Origin: an uncultured Shewanella sp.
Lineage (GTDB): Bacteria; Pseudomonadota; Gammaproteobacteria; Enterobacterales; Shewanellaceae
Direction of reading: 5' to 3'
Length of the DNA stretch: 64,000 nt
NCBI GenBank assembly: GCA_947503555.1
Contig: CANNEE010000001.1
Span: 496,001-560,000 of the forward strand
A program made the translations under genes and the position numbers. Position 1 is the stretch's first letter, and each line of letters begins with the position of its first letter. The notes under the pieces were generated by a model. It ran no database searches and was not told where the DNA came from. It saw nothing but the letters and a program-made list of their open reading frames with translations. Below are positions 6,950-16,979 of the stretch, piece by piece.

Positions 6950-8944
6950 ATGAAAAAGTCTCTTATCGCCGCAGCAGTTTTAGCCAGTAGCACCTATAAC
7001 GTCTATGCCGATGAGCATAAGATGGGTACTGATGAGCATGCATTAACCAGCACTTTCACTTATCAGGGTAAACCTGCCACATCGGCCACGATTGCCAAAA
7101 ACAAAGCGCTGGCTAAAACACTTCCTTTTGACAACACACAAGGATTTGAAGATACCCGCAAAGGGCTCATCGCCAAATTTGATCAACAAACCGCAGCCAT
7201 CATTTGGAACAACTATCGCTTTTTGGAGCAAGATACGCCAGACACAGTTAATCCATCACTCTGGCGTCAGGCTCAAGTCAACCATGAAGCCGCAGGCTTA
7301 TACCAAGTCTCTGATAAAATCTTCCAAGTTCGAGGTACAGATCTGGCCAACATGAGCTTAGTAAGAAGCGAAAGCGGCTGGATTGTACTCGACCCCCTTA
7401 CCACCCCCGAAGCGGCAGCGGCATCATTACGCTTTGCCCTTAAACATCTACCCGAAGGTGGCGATCTTCCTGTTGTGGCTATGATCTATTCCCACTCCCA
7501 TGGCGATCACTTTGGTGGTGCTAAAGGGATTCAGCAAATGTTTCCCGATGTAGTGGCCTATGGCTCTAAAAACATTACCAAAGAGATAGTCGATGAAAAC
7601 GTACTTGCAGGTAATGCTATGTCCCGTCGGGTGTCGTATCAATATGGCACTGTATTACCTACAGGAGAAACAGGGATTGTGGATGCCGCGCTGGCCAACG
7701 CGGTTTCTAAGGGAGCTTTGAGTTATGTCAAACCGATAGAGACTAACCTTAAGTCCGATATCGAATCTTGGACCATAGATGGTGTTGAATTCATCTTTAT
7801 GGACGCCTCGGGTACCGAAGCAACCTCTGAGTCAGTTGCATATATTCCTAGCATGAAAGCGATTTGGGGCGCCGAATTAACCTACAAAGGTATGCATAAT
7901 ATCTATACCCTCAGAGGCGCGAAAACCCGTGATGCCCTGTTATGGTCAAAAACGATTAATCGTGTCATTAACCAGTTTGCCGATGATGCCCAACTATTAT
8001 TTACCGCTCATTCGGCACCAATTTGGGGAAACCAGAACTTAACAGACTTCCTAAAACTACAAAGGGATAACTATGGCTTTATTCACAATCAATCGCTTAG
8101 ACTCGCCAACAACGGCGTGGTCTTACAGGATATAGGTTGGGAGATCCAAAACATTATTCCTCAAACCATCAAAACCGCTTGGCACACTAATGGCTATCAT
8201 GGCACTTACAGTCACAACGCCCGTGCAGTGTACAATATGTACCTAGGCTATTTTGATATGAATCCTGCCAACCTCAATCCGCTGCCTACAAAAATGGAAG
8301 CAGCCAAGTTTGTAGATTATATGGGCGGATGTCAGGCTGTCACGGTCAAGGCGAAGCAGGATTTTGACAAAGGCGAGTACAACTTCGTTGCGACAGTGAT
8401 GAACAAGGTTGTCACCCACTGCCCTGACTTTCAGCAAGGTCGAGATCTGCTAGCCGATACCTATGAGCAGCTAGGCTATCAAAGTGAAGGAGCTGGCTGG
8501 CGCAATGTTTACCTAAGCGGCGCCTTTGAAGTGAGAAACGGCATTCAAGCTACGGTACTTAAAGCCAACTCTGAGGATGTAGTCAGTGAAATGGATATGG
8601 GCATGCTACTGGACTATTTAGCGGTACAGGTTGATGCGCAAATCGCTCAGCACAACAGCTTTACCTTAAACATAGTGCTGCCAGATATTAACCAGCTTTA
8701 CCTTGTCGAGATGAGTAATGGCAACTTGAATAATATCAAAGTCGATAGCCTACATAGCGCCGATGCCACCTTAACCATCAATCAAGCTGATGTGACCCTG
8801 TTGAACTTAAAGAAAACATCGCTTCAGCAGCTTCTAGCCGACCAACAAGCCAAACTGGAAGGGGATCAGTCTGTGATACAAAAGCTATCAGAGTCACTCA
8901 CTGAGGCCAACCCATCCTTTGAAATTGTGCCCCAAAAAAGCTAG
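6950..8944 (+). CDS. Exported alkyl (SDS-type) sulfatase, metallo-beta-lactamase fold
   Basis: A 664-residue enzyme of the SdsA1/YjcS/BDS1 family, which hydrolyses primary alkyl sulfates such as dodecyl sulfate to the alcohol and sulfate. A signal peptide covers about residues 1-20, so it acts in the periplasm or outside. The zinc site HSHGDH is at residues 182-187 in the metallo-beta-lactamase domain. The middle part matches the dimerisation domain and the C-terminal about 130 residues the SCP-2-like domain that binds the alkyl chain. Length agrees with E. coli YjcS (661). The divergent LysR gene is the likely regulator. It is followed by a strong terminator. Confidence 0.88.
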   Translation: MKKSLIAAAVLASSTYNVYADEHKMGTDEHALTSTFTYQGKPATSATIAKNKALAKTLPFDNTQGFEDTRKGLIAKFDQQTAAIIWNNYRFLEQDTPDTVNPSLWRQAQVNHEAAGLYQVSDKIFQVRGTDLANMSLVRSESGWIVLDPLTTPEAAAASLRFALKHLPEGGDLPVVAMIYSHSHGDHFGGAKGIQQMFPDVVAYGSKNITKEIVDENVLAGNAMSRRVSYQYGTVLPTGETGIVDAALANAVSKGALSYVKPIETNLKSDIESWTIDGVEFIFMDASGTEATSESVAYIPSMKAIWGAELTYKGMHNIYTLRGAKTRDALLWSKTINRVINQFADDAQLLFTAHSAPIWGNQNLTDFLKLQRDNYGFIHNQSLRLANNGVVLQDIGWEIQNIIPQTIKTAWHTNGYHGTYSHNARAVYNMYLGYFDMNPANLNPLPTKMEAAKFVDYMGGCQAVTVKAKQDFDKGEYNFVATVMNKVVTHCPDFQQGRDLLADTYEQLGYQSEGAGWRNVYLSGAFEVRNGIQATVLKANSEDVVSEMDMGMLLDYLAVQVDAQIAQHNSFTLNIVLPDINQLYLVEMSNGNLNNIKVDSLHSADATLTINQADVTLLNLKKTSLQQLLADQQAKLEGDQSVIQKLSESLTEANPSFEIVPQKS

Positions 8945-8958
8945 AAACAAAGCTAACA

Positions 8959-8996
8959 ATAAGGCCCCTTAGAATCCATTCTAAGGGGCCTTTTAT
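8959..8996 (+). terminator. Terminator of the alkylsulfatase gene
   Basis: AAGGCCCCTTAGAAT pairs perfectly with ATTCTAAGGGGCCTT around a two-base loop and is followed by TTTTA. It begins 16 bp after the stop codon. Confidence 0.88.
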
Positions 8997-9076
8997 TACA
9001 ACTAGGATATTTCAGTCACTAGGATATAATTGCTGCACAACTCTTTTGCTTGCCAGCCGTAGCTAATCTAACATTG

Positions 9077-9463
9077 ATGAAAGACCCCATTAGTATTCCC
9101 CTGCCATCACTTATCCACCGTATTGGCCGGAATAATGTCAATCGAGTCAAAGCTATCGCTTCTGAACATCAATGTATGCTTAAACGCATTCGCCGCTCTC
9201 GTAACTGGCAACTGGTTGGCGAAGCCACTCAAGTACTACTCACTAAACAAGCACTTAAGAAGCTTAACGACCTAGACTTAAGTTATTTGATAAAGAAACT
9301 CGAAGCAGAGCTGCTAAAACATGCCGATAAACTTGAGCCCCTAGAAGCGAAACTAGAGCGCCTAATCACAGAGCAGCCAAGTATCACCTTGGCTGAACTG
9401 ATGGAGCAATGTCAGTGTACCTTGGCTCAGGCTAGAGCCGCTCGTTTCAATATCGACATCTAG
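9077..9463 (+). CDS. Ribosome-recycling-factor-family small protein
   Basis: About 128 residues if started at the ATG at 9077; a TTG at 9050 in the same frame adds nine residues. The opening pattern ISIPLPSLIHRIGRNNVNRVKAIA and the basic stretch KRIRRSRNWQL resemble a short protein often annotated in Vibrio and Shewanella as ribosome recycling factor family. Classical RRF is longer (185 residues), so the function is not established. The C-terminal half is predicted helical and charged (KKLEAELLKHADKLEPLEAKLERL). No good ribosome site precedes either start. Convergent with the following chemoreceptor gene. Confidence 0.6.
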   Translation: MKDPISIPLPSLIHRIGRNNVNRVKAIASEHQCMLKRIRRSRNWQLVGEATQVLLTKQALKKLNDLDLSYLIKKLEAELLKHADKLEPLEAKLERLITEQPSITLAELMEQCQCTLAQARAARFNIDI

Positions 9464-9488
9464 CCCTAACGCAGCATAAATCCTACTG

Positions 9489-10946
9489 TTAATTAGACGT
9501 TTGGTACTTATTCAAAGCGGTTCCTAATGATTGCGACGCTTGTGAAAGCTCTTGAATACCGCAAACCGAGGTTTGAGTTGAAGAGAGTAGGCTCCCAGAC
9601 TGAGCGCGAATATCATTGAGATCAGATGAGATATCATTGACCACAGAGAGTTGCTGCTCAGCGGCCGTTGCAATATGGGCGCTAACTTCCATAACAGACT
9701 GAGCCGATGTGGCTATCTCATTCACATCTTCACCAATTTCATTGATCATCGCTCGACTCTTATTGGCCTGCGCTAATGTCTCTTCTGTTATGGTGGATAT
9801 TTGCTGAGTTTCGGCTTGCAGTTGATCAATCATGTTGCGGATCTCAACCGTTGCCTGCTGGGTTCTACCAGCTAAGGTTCGCACTTCATCGGCCACCACA
9901 GCAAATCCGCGCCCCTGCTCACCGGCTCTCGCAGCTTCAATTGCGGCATTAAGGGCCAATAGGTTTGTCTGCTCAGAGATAGCGTTAATGGTGATAATCA
10001 CGTTATCAATTTCAGTGACTTTCTCATTCAGGCTCATCACAGATTCAGAGGCTTGATGTGTCTGCTCTGAAAGCTCAGTGACCATGGTAATCGACTGTTG
10101 TACCCTTTCATTACTCTGCATCACCTTAGCCGCTTCACTATCGGCTTGCTCAGATGCTTGCACACCAAAACCCGCTATCTCTTTAGCAGTAGCCGACATC
10201 TGTTCCATTGCTGTGGCTACTGAGTCTACGGATGCATGCTGCTGATTCACCTGTAACTCTGAGTCCTGCATATCTTTTTCAAAGGCTGTCGTTGTTCTAT
10301 GAAAGGTACCACTGCTGGTTTTAATGGTTTCAACCACTTCGCTGATAGTATCCATAGCGCGGTCTAAATCGGCACCTATTACACCAAACTCTTCACGCCC
10401 TACGTGAAAACCTAAACGCGAGGTTAAATCTCCATTTGCAATACGGATTGTCGCTTGATGCATGGTCCAAAGCGCACCACTTAAGTGGGTAGCCAGCCAA
10501 TAACAACACAAACCTATCAAGGCCAATGGCAAAATGGAAAGTAGCAAATAATAGAGAGCTTGCTGTTTTACCTCATCGCTATCAATAGACTGAGTTAACA
10601 CCGCGTATCTATTGCCAAAAGGCATAGCAACCACAACTTGATTATCACTTACACTACTTGCTACCGATTGTGATACTAGCTTTATATTCTGACGGGATAA
10701 GAGAGTTTGTATATTGGTTTGTTCAATCGCATTTGGCTCAATCATATTCAATGCCGACGATAACTGAGTCTTGGCTAATAAATAGTGTTGAGACTCGTTC
10801 TGCTTTATAACTGATAGGTAATTATTAACAGAAAAACCGATAAAGCTCATAGATATAATCAGAAACAATATCCAAAATTTATCGTTAAGATTCATTTTTA
10901 TAAAGATTTTATCTATGGTTCTAAAATTTACTTCTCTCATTGTCAT
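9489..10946 (-). CDS. Methyl-accepting chemotaxis protein, small periplasmic sensor
   Basis: A 485-residue transducer. TM1 lies at about residues 23-44 and TM2 at about 130-152, enclosing a periplasmic domain of only about 85 residues with no recognised fold. HAMP follows (about 153-205), then the signalling domain with the canonical hairpin tip around [20 protein letters not shown]. It passes ligand signals to CheA/CheW. The first codon at 10946 abuts AAAGGG; the ATG at 10940 has a better spacing of six bases. The ligand is unknown. No che genes are nearby, so it works with a distant chemotaxis cluster. Confidence 0.93.
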   Translation of the reverse strand: MTMREVNFRTIDKIFIKMNLNDKFWILFLIISMSFIGFSVNNYLSVIKQNESQHYLLAKTQLSSALNMIEPNAIEQTNIQTLLSRQNIKLVSQSVASSVSDNQVVVAMPFGNRYAVLTQSIDSDEVKQQALYYLLLSILPLALIGLCCYWLATHLSGALWTMHQATIRIANGDLTSRLGFHVGREEFGVIGADLDRAMDTISEVVETIKTSSGTFHRTTTAFEKDMQDSELQVNQQHASVDSVATAMEQMSATAKEIAGFGVQASEQADSEAAKVMQSNERVQQSITMVTELSEQTHQASESVMSLNEKVTEIDNVIITINAISEQTNLLALNAAIEAARAGEQGRGFAVVADEVRTLAGRTQQATVEIRNMIDQLQAETQQISTITEETLAQANKSRAMINEIGEDVNEIATSAQSVMEVSAHIATAAEQQLSVVNDISSDLNDIRAQSGSLLSSTQTSVCGIQELSQASQSLGTALNKYQTSN

Positions 10947-11299
10947 CCCTTTTAGTCATCTTCAAAGCACGACCCAATGCTTTAAATCTGTAAGCATAGT
11001 TACACAAACACTGTTAAAGAATAAGCACTTACAGCCAACAACAAGACATAGATCATGCATTAACAGACGCTAAACAAAGTGATGCGCAAACTAAAATGTT
11101 ACGAGTAATAAGCTCACTCTTGATGCTCATTGAGCATTCATCAAACAAGTATAAAATCGACATTACCATAAAAGAGATTGTGGGAACCTAGAGGTAGACC
11201 GGCAATAAATTGAAGATATAAATAGGATTAAAGCGGTATTTAAAATAGTTAAATTAAATCTAGAAAACTATATTCCCGCATTAAAAACAAGCGAGTTAA
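10947..11299. other. Intergenic region with a 15-bp palindrome
   Basis: No gene is seen. It lies between the start of a chemoreceptor gene and the end of speB, so it holds the receptor promoter. ATGCTCA-T-TGAGCAT at 11123-11137 is a perfect 15-bp inverted repeat, a possible regulator site 186 bp before the receptor start. Nothing else is recognised. Confidence 0.35.
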
Positions 11300-11330
11300 T
11301 AAAAAGCCCCAACATTAACGTTGAGGCTTG
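11300..11330 (-). terminator. Terminator at the end of speB
   Basis: On the minus strand, AAGCCTCAAC pairs with GTTGGGGCTT around a short loop and runs into five T residues, 71 bp after the speB stop. Confidence 0.8.
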
Positions 11331-11400
11331 AAATAGGTTTGATTTACGACAAGTAGTTTATTATGAATAATTTACTACTATCTATGTTTTACAGCTAGAT

Positions 11401-12333
11401 TTAAGGCTTAATTAACTGCTTACCTAACGCCCAGACATGCATCAATTCATAGCCTAAGGTTGCACCAGCAAGTGCGGTAATATCAGAGTTATCATAGGCA
11501 GGCGCCACTTCAACCACATCCATGCCGACAATATTTAGTCCCTGCAAGCCGCGAATAATCTTCATCGCCTTATCTGTAGTTAAGCCACCACAAACTGGCG
11601 TGCCTGTACCAGGTGCAAAAGCGGGATCTAGACAGTCGATATCAAAGGTAACATATAAGGGCAACTCCCCCACACGCTGGCGAATTTGGCTGACAATTTG
11701 ATCCGCAGTCATATCGTTGGCCATCGCGGCATCGATCACCTCAAAGCCATGATCCGCTTTGTCATATTCGGTGCGGATCCCCACCTGAATTGAATGAGCA
11801 ACGTCAATCAACCCTTCCTTAGGTGCATGGTAGAACATGGTGCCATGATCATACTTGCTACCTTGGCTATAGGTATCGGTATGGGCATCAAAATGCAGCA
11901 GGGCTAACTTACCATAGTGTTTATAGTGAGCGCGCAACAGCGGCAGAGTAACAAAATGGTCACCACCAAAGCTCAATAACCCCTTACCGCTCGCCACAAT
12001 TTGACTCGCAAAATCATCCACTCGCTGAGTAAAGTCCGCCGCATCCCCGCAGTCATAGACCAGATCCCCCGCATCCACCACTTGCACATATTGGGACAAA
12101 TTAAAATCCCATGGCCAGCGAGTCTCTTCCCACGCCAAGTTGATAGAAGCGCGACGAATCGCATCTGGCCCCATACGGCCACCACTGCGCCCTGTAGTCG
12201 CCATATCAAAGGGCAAACCTAATATCACTAAGTCGGCATCACTTTGGACAGGTTTAAAATCCAGAGGCTGACGCAGATAACCAAAGGCATTGGAATACAA
12301 AGAGTAATCTGGCTTATCGGCAATGGTGGTCAT
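11401..12333 (-). CDS. speB: Agmatinase
   Basis: A 310-residue manganese enzyme of the ureohydrolase family that converts agmatine to putrescine and urea. The metal ligands are visible in GGDH (123-126), DAHTD (149-153) and FDIDCLDP (230-237), followed by PGTGTP. Length equals that of E. coli SpeB (306). It is the last gene of the polyamine block and completes the arginine decarboxylase route begun by speA. The gap of 73 bp to speD is compatible with one transcript, and a terminator follows. Confidence 0.96.
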   Translation of the reverse strand: MTTIADKPDYSLYSNAFGYLRQPLDFKPVQSDADLVILGLPFDMATTGRSGGRMGPDAIRRASINLAWEETRWPWDFNLSQYVQVVDAGDLVYDCGDAADFTQRVDDFASQIVASGKGLLSFGGDHFVTLPLLRAHYKHYGKLALLHFDAHTDTYSQGSKYDHGTMFYHAPKEGLIDVAHSIQVGIRTEYDKADHGFEVIDAAMANDMTADQIVSQIRQRVGELPLYVTFDIDCLDPAFAPGTGTPVCGGLTTDKAMKIIRGLQGLNIVGMDVVEVAPAYDNSDITALAGATLGYELMHVWALGKQLIKP

Positions 12334-12406
12334 ACTTTCTCCAAAGTCATTTTTTCAAGAACATAATGACTTCATAATGTTAGATAAATAATTTATTTGC
12401 CCTAGC

Positions 12407-13336
12407 CTACATGGCTTCTGGCACTAAGGTCTCATGGTGTAGCTGCTGATAGTGACGAAAGCTAACATCATAACCTTGCTGCGTCTGCAACTCACAACTA
12501 CCGATACAGGTATGCTCTGGGTAGTCTTGGGTCGTCAGGTGCGAATTAAACCCTATCACATCCCAGCAACCTGGATTCAATATAGTGAGTATTCTAGCGA
12601 ATAGCTCTTGATTTGCTCCAGTTAGAGCTAGGTTAGTCTCTAAGCTCACATAGGAACTGGTTTCCTGTGGTGTAATATGGATAGTCATATAACGACTACC
12701 GCAAATCCCATTAATAGAATAACCAAAGGGTTCAAACAGGAAATCATCAAACTCAAAGTCAGGAAATAGCGTCTCAAGTTGTAATAGCTGACGTATCTCT
12801 AGAGCCGTTTGCTTATCAGATCTGAGGTAATCTGCTGCCGCACCTTGAATATGGTACATCAACAACTCTGACGTTGTATCTTCTTGCTTAGCTTGATACG
12901 GAGTATTACTGGTATAGATATAATGATGATGTGAATCTAAATGCCCGACTCTAAAGGCATCCCCCGGCAGCACAGCACGTAAACGTTTCAGGTCGTCGGC
13001 AAATGAGCTGCCTTGAAGGTGAGACAGATACTCATTTTTACGTTGATAGCTGGCAAAAGCGACCTTATCGCTACCAAAGTGTTTAATAAACAGCAGCACA
13101 GCATCGGCTAGGGTCGTTGTACCACAGGTCAGCATTAAAAACCTGTCGTCCCAAACAAACAAACTCGACTCACTGAGTAAGTAAGCATCACACTCACTGT
13201 TACTTATGCTAGAGAGGATTTCCGCATTAGCACTGGCCACAATTTGTGCCCAAAATGCTCGGCCTAGACTGCGCAAAGATGGCATATCAGGCTTTACGGT
13301 AATCTCAATTTTCTTCTCTGAACCTTCGAAAAACAT
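12407..13336 (-). CDS. speD: S-adenosylmethionine decarboxylase, eukaryotic type
   Basis: A pyruvoyl enzyme making decarboxylated SAM, the aminopropyl donor for SpeE. It matches the eukaryotic rather than the short E. coli-type or archaeal-type SpeD. Numbered from the ATG at 13336: MFFEGSEK at the N-terminus (acidic residues needed for processing), LSESSLF with self-cleavage expected between Glu56 and Ser57, CGTT with catalytic Cys71, and a later GYSING and IHITPQ carrying the Ser and His needed for pyruvoyl formation. A GTG 12 codons upstream (13372) is preceded by AAGGGG and is also possible; homology favours the ATG. The neighbouring speA, speE and speB support the role. Confidence 0.9.
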   Translation of the reverse strand: MFFEGSEKKIEITVKPDMPSLRSLGRAFWAQIVASANAEILSSISNSECDAYLLSESSLFVWDDRFLMLTCGTTTLADAVLLFIKHFGSDKVAFASYQRKNEYLSHLQGSSFADDLKRLRAVLPGDAFRVGHLDSHHHYIYTSNTPYQAKQEDTTSELLMYHIQGAAADYLRSDKQTALEIRQLLQLETLFPDFEFDDFLFEPFGYSINGICGSRYMTIHITPQETSSYVSLETNLALTGANQELFARILTILNPGCWDVIGFNSHLTTQDYPEHTCIGSCELQTQQGYDVSFRHYQQLHHETLVPEAM

Positions 13337-13407
13337 ACTTCTTGTACCTAAACAGCTAAGGAATACTCTCACCTACCCCTTAGCGAAAATAACATTGCAA
13401 ATAAAAT

Positions 13408-13675
13408 TAGGGGCTGTTGATCTTTCAAGATTGTTTTTGCAGCAATTTACAGCGTGCTTAAACAAGGCAGAGCTTGTGCTGTGTAGTGATTCTACATAGA
13501 TAAGCGATAACGCAGTAGAAGTGCGCTGTAAACGCTGCCCTTCGGGCGCGATTCAATGGCATTTTCTCATTGCCCCACGAGAATTCACTTAGATTGCTAA
13601 GCTTCACCTCGTTCGCCGCGATAAAATGTCATTGATTGAGCGCAAAAACTAATCAGCAAAGCTCAACAGCCCCTA
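13408..13675. mobile_element. MITE-like element between speA and speD
   Basis: A 268-bp non-coding stretch bounded by a 13-bp perfect inverted repeat, TAGGGGCTGTTGA at 13408-13420 and TCAACAGCCCCTA at 13663-13675. TA at both ends would suit a target duplication of the IS630/Tc1 type. The interior has no open gene. It starts seven bp after the speA stop codon and fills most of the speA-speD gap. A related fragment (CTTTCAAG, then TTTTTGCAGCAA) lies at 35737-35769. The parent transposase cannot be named. Confidence 0.6.
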
Positions 13676-13679
13676 GAGC

Positions 13680-15593
13680 CTAAGATAAATCTTCTAGGTA
13701 AGTGTACCCCTCAAGACCCACCTGTAGCTCTTCTAAAATCAGCTCTCGCTGATGCTCCTCGATATGACGCTCCACCAGCTCTTCATAGGTATGCATAAAA
13801 GCAACCGCATCAAGATTGACATACTTAAGCACATCGGCAACCGTATCACCGCCGAGCACTGACTCAATCATCATCTGACCATCATCATCTAAACGCACTA
13901 CCGCTGAGTTGGTATCACCAAACAGGTTATGCATATCACCCAGAATTTCCTGATAGGCTCCTACGAGGAAAAAGCCCATCAAATAAGGGCTCTCAGCACT
14001 CCAAGCCGGTACAGGCAGAGTGGTTTCGATACCTTGACCATCCACATACTGATCGACAATGCCGTCGGAGTCACAGGTAATATCTAGCATCACGGCGCGA
14101 CGCTCAGGAGCTTTATCTAATCCAGATAAAGGCAGCAGCGGGAACACCTGATCGATTCCCCACGCATCGGGCAAGGACTGGAACAGGGAGAAATTCACAA
14201 AGAACTTATCGGCAAGCTTCTCATTAAGCTCATCGATGATGGGTCTGTGATAACGATTCTTCGCACTCATTAACCCCTGTAGCTCATAGCAAACACGTAA
14301 ATTACACTGCTCGGCCCAAGCACGCTCACTTAAGCTCAGCTGACCGAGGGCAAATAATGAATGGGCTTCGGCGAGATCGGATTGAGTATCATGGAATAAC
14401 TCTATCAAGGCTCTGTGATCTTGACGTTCAAACAACTCGGTCCAAGTATCCCACATGTTTCGCAGCAACTGAGGCGCATCTTCATCTGGACTCTGGATCT
14501 TTTCAGGGCTATAGGTTTCAGTACCGATAACATCTGTGATAAGTACAGCATGGTGCGCCGTTAAAAAACGCCCCGATTCAGAAATGAGTCTAGGTTTAGG
14601 CTGCTGGTATGAGTCACACACCTCTGAAAGGGTAGAGACAATATTATTGGCATACTCGATTAACGAGTAGTTCATCGAGTTATTTGACTGGCTACGGGTA
14701 CCATCATAGTCCACCGCTAGACCACCACCCACATCAAAATTATCGACCTTAGCGCCTAACTGTCTTAGCTCACAATAAAAACGTGCCGCTTCACCGACGC
14801 CTTGACGAATATCGCGAATGTTGGCTATCTGCGAGCCTAGATGGAAATGCAACAGCTGTAAAGATTCCAGCATATTCTGAGCTTTGAGCTGCTCGAGAAC
14901 CGTTAACACCTGAGCTGCTGAAAGGCCAAACTTAGACTTCTCACCACCACTGGCCTGCCATTTGCCTTTACCTTGAAACGCAAGACGCACTCTTAGGCCT
15001 AAACGTGGTGTAACGCCCAGCTTTTTCGCTTCTTCCAAAACCACTTTGAGCTCAGAGAGTTTCTCTAGCACAATAAAGACTTTGTGACCTAGCTTTTCGC
15101 CAATCAGCGCCAGACGAATATACTCTTTATCTTTATAACCGTTACAAACAATCACAGATGAGGCTTTTTGAGCCATGGCCAAAACCGCCATCAGCTCAGG
15201 TTTACTGCCCGCCTCTAAGCCAAGTTGTGGGATCTCTTTAGAAACTTGGCTCGCCAAAATCTCTTCGACCACAGTCTTTTGCTGATTAACCTTAATGGGA
15301 TAGACCAATAGATAATCATTTTGATACTCGTAACGACCAATCGCCTCATTAAATGCCTGACACAAACTGTGTACCCTATGGTGCAAAATCTGAGGAAAGC
15401 GCACTAATACCGGCAGGTTAACCCCTTGAGCCACCATGGTATTGGCTAGCTCATTAAGGCCGATTTTATAATCTGGTTGATTCAGGTTAGGGGTAACCGT
15501 CACTTCGCCATCATCACTGATGCCGTAAAAGCCTTGGCTCCAATATGTCACATTGTAGCTAGTGCGAGCATCATCTATTGACCAATTGTTCAT
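13680..15593 (-). CDS. speA: Biosynthetic arginine decarboxylase
   Basis: A 637-residue PLP enzyme converting arginine to agmatine, the first step of this polyamine block. The PLP lysine is Lys101 in YPIKVNQQK. The alanine-racemase-like barrel holds LHFHLGSQ and the glycine-rich [10 protein letters not shown] phosphate-binding loop, and the C-terminal part holds [10 protein letters not shown]. Length matches E. coli SpeA (658, including a short extra N-terminus). It lies between speE upstream (109-bp gap) and speD downstream, with a MITE-like element immediately after its stop that may affect cotranscription. Confidence 0.96.
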   Translation of the reverse strand: MNNWSIDDARTSYNVTYWSQGFYGISDDGEVTVTPNLNQPDYKIGLNELANTMVAQGVNLPVLVRFPQILHHRVHSLCQAFNEAIGRYEYQNDYLLVYPIKVNQQKTVVEEILASQVSKEIPQLGLEAGSKPELMAVLAMAQKASSVIVCNGYKDKEYIRLALIGEKLGHKVFIVLEKLSELKVVLEEAKKLGVTPRLGLRVRLAFQGKGKWQASGGEKSKFGLSAAQVLTVLEQLKAQNMLESLQLLHFHLGSQIANIRDIRQGVGEAARFYCELRQLGAKVDNFDVGGGLAVDYDGTRSQSNNSMNYSLIEYANNIVSTLSEVCDSYQQPKPRLISESGRFLTAHHAVLITDVIGTETYSPEKIQSPDEDAPQLLRNMWDTWTELFERQDHRALIELFHDTQSDLAEAHSLFALGQLSLSERAWAEQCNLRVCYELQGLMSAKNRYHRPIIDELNEKLADKFFVNFSLFQSLPDAWGIDQVFPLLPLSGLDKAPERRAVMLDITCDSDGIVDQYVDGQGIETTLPVPAWSAESPYLMGFFLVGAYQEILGDMHNLFGDTNSAVVRLDDDGQMMIESVLGGDTVADVLKYVNLDAVAFMHTYEELVERHIEEHQRELILEELQVGLEGYTYLEDLS

Positions 15594-15702
15594 TCATGTA
15601 AATCCGAGTCAAAGGGAGCAGAGCTCTCCAGAAACAAACCAATCAAGTCTAGCTTCAAGGAGCTAGAGCCCAAATAAAGTGCGATGGCTAAAGCATTACG
15701 AT

Positions 15703-16578
15703 TTAAGCTTCAGAGGCCATAGCAGAGTCAATCGCTTGCTCTACAAATCGTGGTAAAGCAAAGCTCGCCTGATGTACTGCAGGCGTATAATAACGGGTAT
15801 CGATATTGGCTTTAGCAAAACGTGCCGTTATGGTGGCCAAATCTAACTGGCGCGCCTCAAGATTATCGGTCGCCCAAGCAAAGGCCATGGCACCACCAAT
15901 ATAGGTGGGAATCGTCGCCATATAGAAGGTGCACTCTTGCATATAAGGACTCATGCGTCTTACCGTATCTTGCACCTCTTCTGGCTGCATATAAGCCACA
16001 CCATTTTGCGCCACAAATATACCATTTGGGTTTAAGCAACGCTTACAGCCTGCATAAAAGTCTGAGCTAAACAGTATTTCTCCAGGGCCAATAGGGTCAG
16101 TGCAATCAGAGATGATCACATCGAACTTACGATCTGTACTAGTCACAAAGGCCATACCATCATCGATCACTAAATCGACTCTAGGATCATCATAGGCACC
16201 TTGGGAATGTTGAGGAAAATAGGTTTTACACATATCCACCACGGCGGCATCAATCTCTACCATAGTAATATGTTCAACCTCTTTATGCTTAGTCACTTCA
16301 CGCAACATACCACCATCACCGCCACCTATGATTAACACACTCTTGGCATTACCGTGGGCTAGAACAGGTACGTGAGTTAACATCTCATGGTAAACAAATT
16401 CATCTTTTTCAGTGGTTTGAATCGCACCATTTAACGCCATCACTCGACCAAAACGGGTATTTTCAAAAATGCTTAAATGCCATTGATCGGTTTTTTGCTC
16501 AAACAGCACTTTATCAATATCAAAGTACTGGCCATAACTTGAGTGTAAAGTCTCGTAATAACGTTGTTTATCTTGCAT
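15703..16578 (-). CDS. speE: Spermidine synthase
   Basis: A 291-residue aminopropyltransferase joining putrescine and decarboxylated SAM to give spermidine. It has [12 protein letters not shown] (SAM-binding loop), an acidic VEID and the active-site [10 protein letters not shown]. The start at 16578 ([12 protein letters not shown]) aligns with E. coli SpeE; a TTG three codons upstream is open but unneeded. It is the first gene of the polyamine block, so its upstream region probably holds the operon promoter. Confidence 0.96.
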   Translation of the reverse strand: MQDKQRYYETLHSSYGQYFDIDKVLFEQKTDQWHLSIFENTRFGRVMALNGAIQTTEKDEFVYHEMLTHVPVLAHGNAKSVLIIGGGDGGMLREVTKHKEVEHITMVEIDAAVVDMCKTYFPQHSQGAYDDPRVDLVIDDGMAFVTSTDRKFDVIISDCTDPIGPGEILFSSDFYAGCKRCLNPNGIFVAQNGVAYMQPEEVQDTVRRMSPYMQECTFYMATIPTYIGGAMAFAWATDNLEARQLDLATITARFAKANIDTRYYTPAVHQASFALPRFVEQAIDSAMASEA

Positions 16579-16874
16579 CGGTTTCAATCCAAAACAGTGA
16601 TCATTAGCTCAGCTCGCCACTAAATGAACTAGACATTAGCGGGTAGCAATAAGTATATGCTAATAGGTGTAAATAACAGGCAAAGTGAAAAGACTATTCA
16701 CCTTAAAAAACCGCGCAATTAAACCCTGCAATTAACCAGAATGCAAGCAAGATTATGCGCTCAAGCTCACTGTTTAGCCATACTTATCACTGACTCAAGG
16801 ATGCCTTGTCATAATCGAATGTCAAATTGCTCATCAACACATTGAATTAATAAAATAAATCTCCCATTACCTAA
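16579..16874. other. Intergenic region upstream of speE
   Basis: No gene is visible. It separates the polyamine block from a chemoreceptor gene on the same strand and must contain the speE promoter. No clear operator is recognised. Confidence 0.4.
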
Positions 16875-16906
16875 CAAAAAAGCCAGCGTATGTACGCTGG
16901 CTTTTG
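16875..16906 (-). terminator. Terminator of the sCache chemoreceptor gene
   Basis: AAAAGCCAGCGTA and TACGCTGGCTTTTTT form a strong stem on the minus strand ending in six T residues, about 75 bp after the receptor stop. Confidence 0.88.
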
Positions 16907-16979
16907 TCTCTCAAACTCTTGGTTTAAATCGTTAAACGTTAATATCGCTAAATCTTAATCTCTTCAAACCTTAATCTCT

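Noticed and set aside
13408-13675. Complete insertion sequence
   Set aside because: No transposase frame is present between the inverted repeats; only a MITE-like element is supported.
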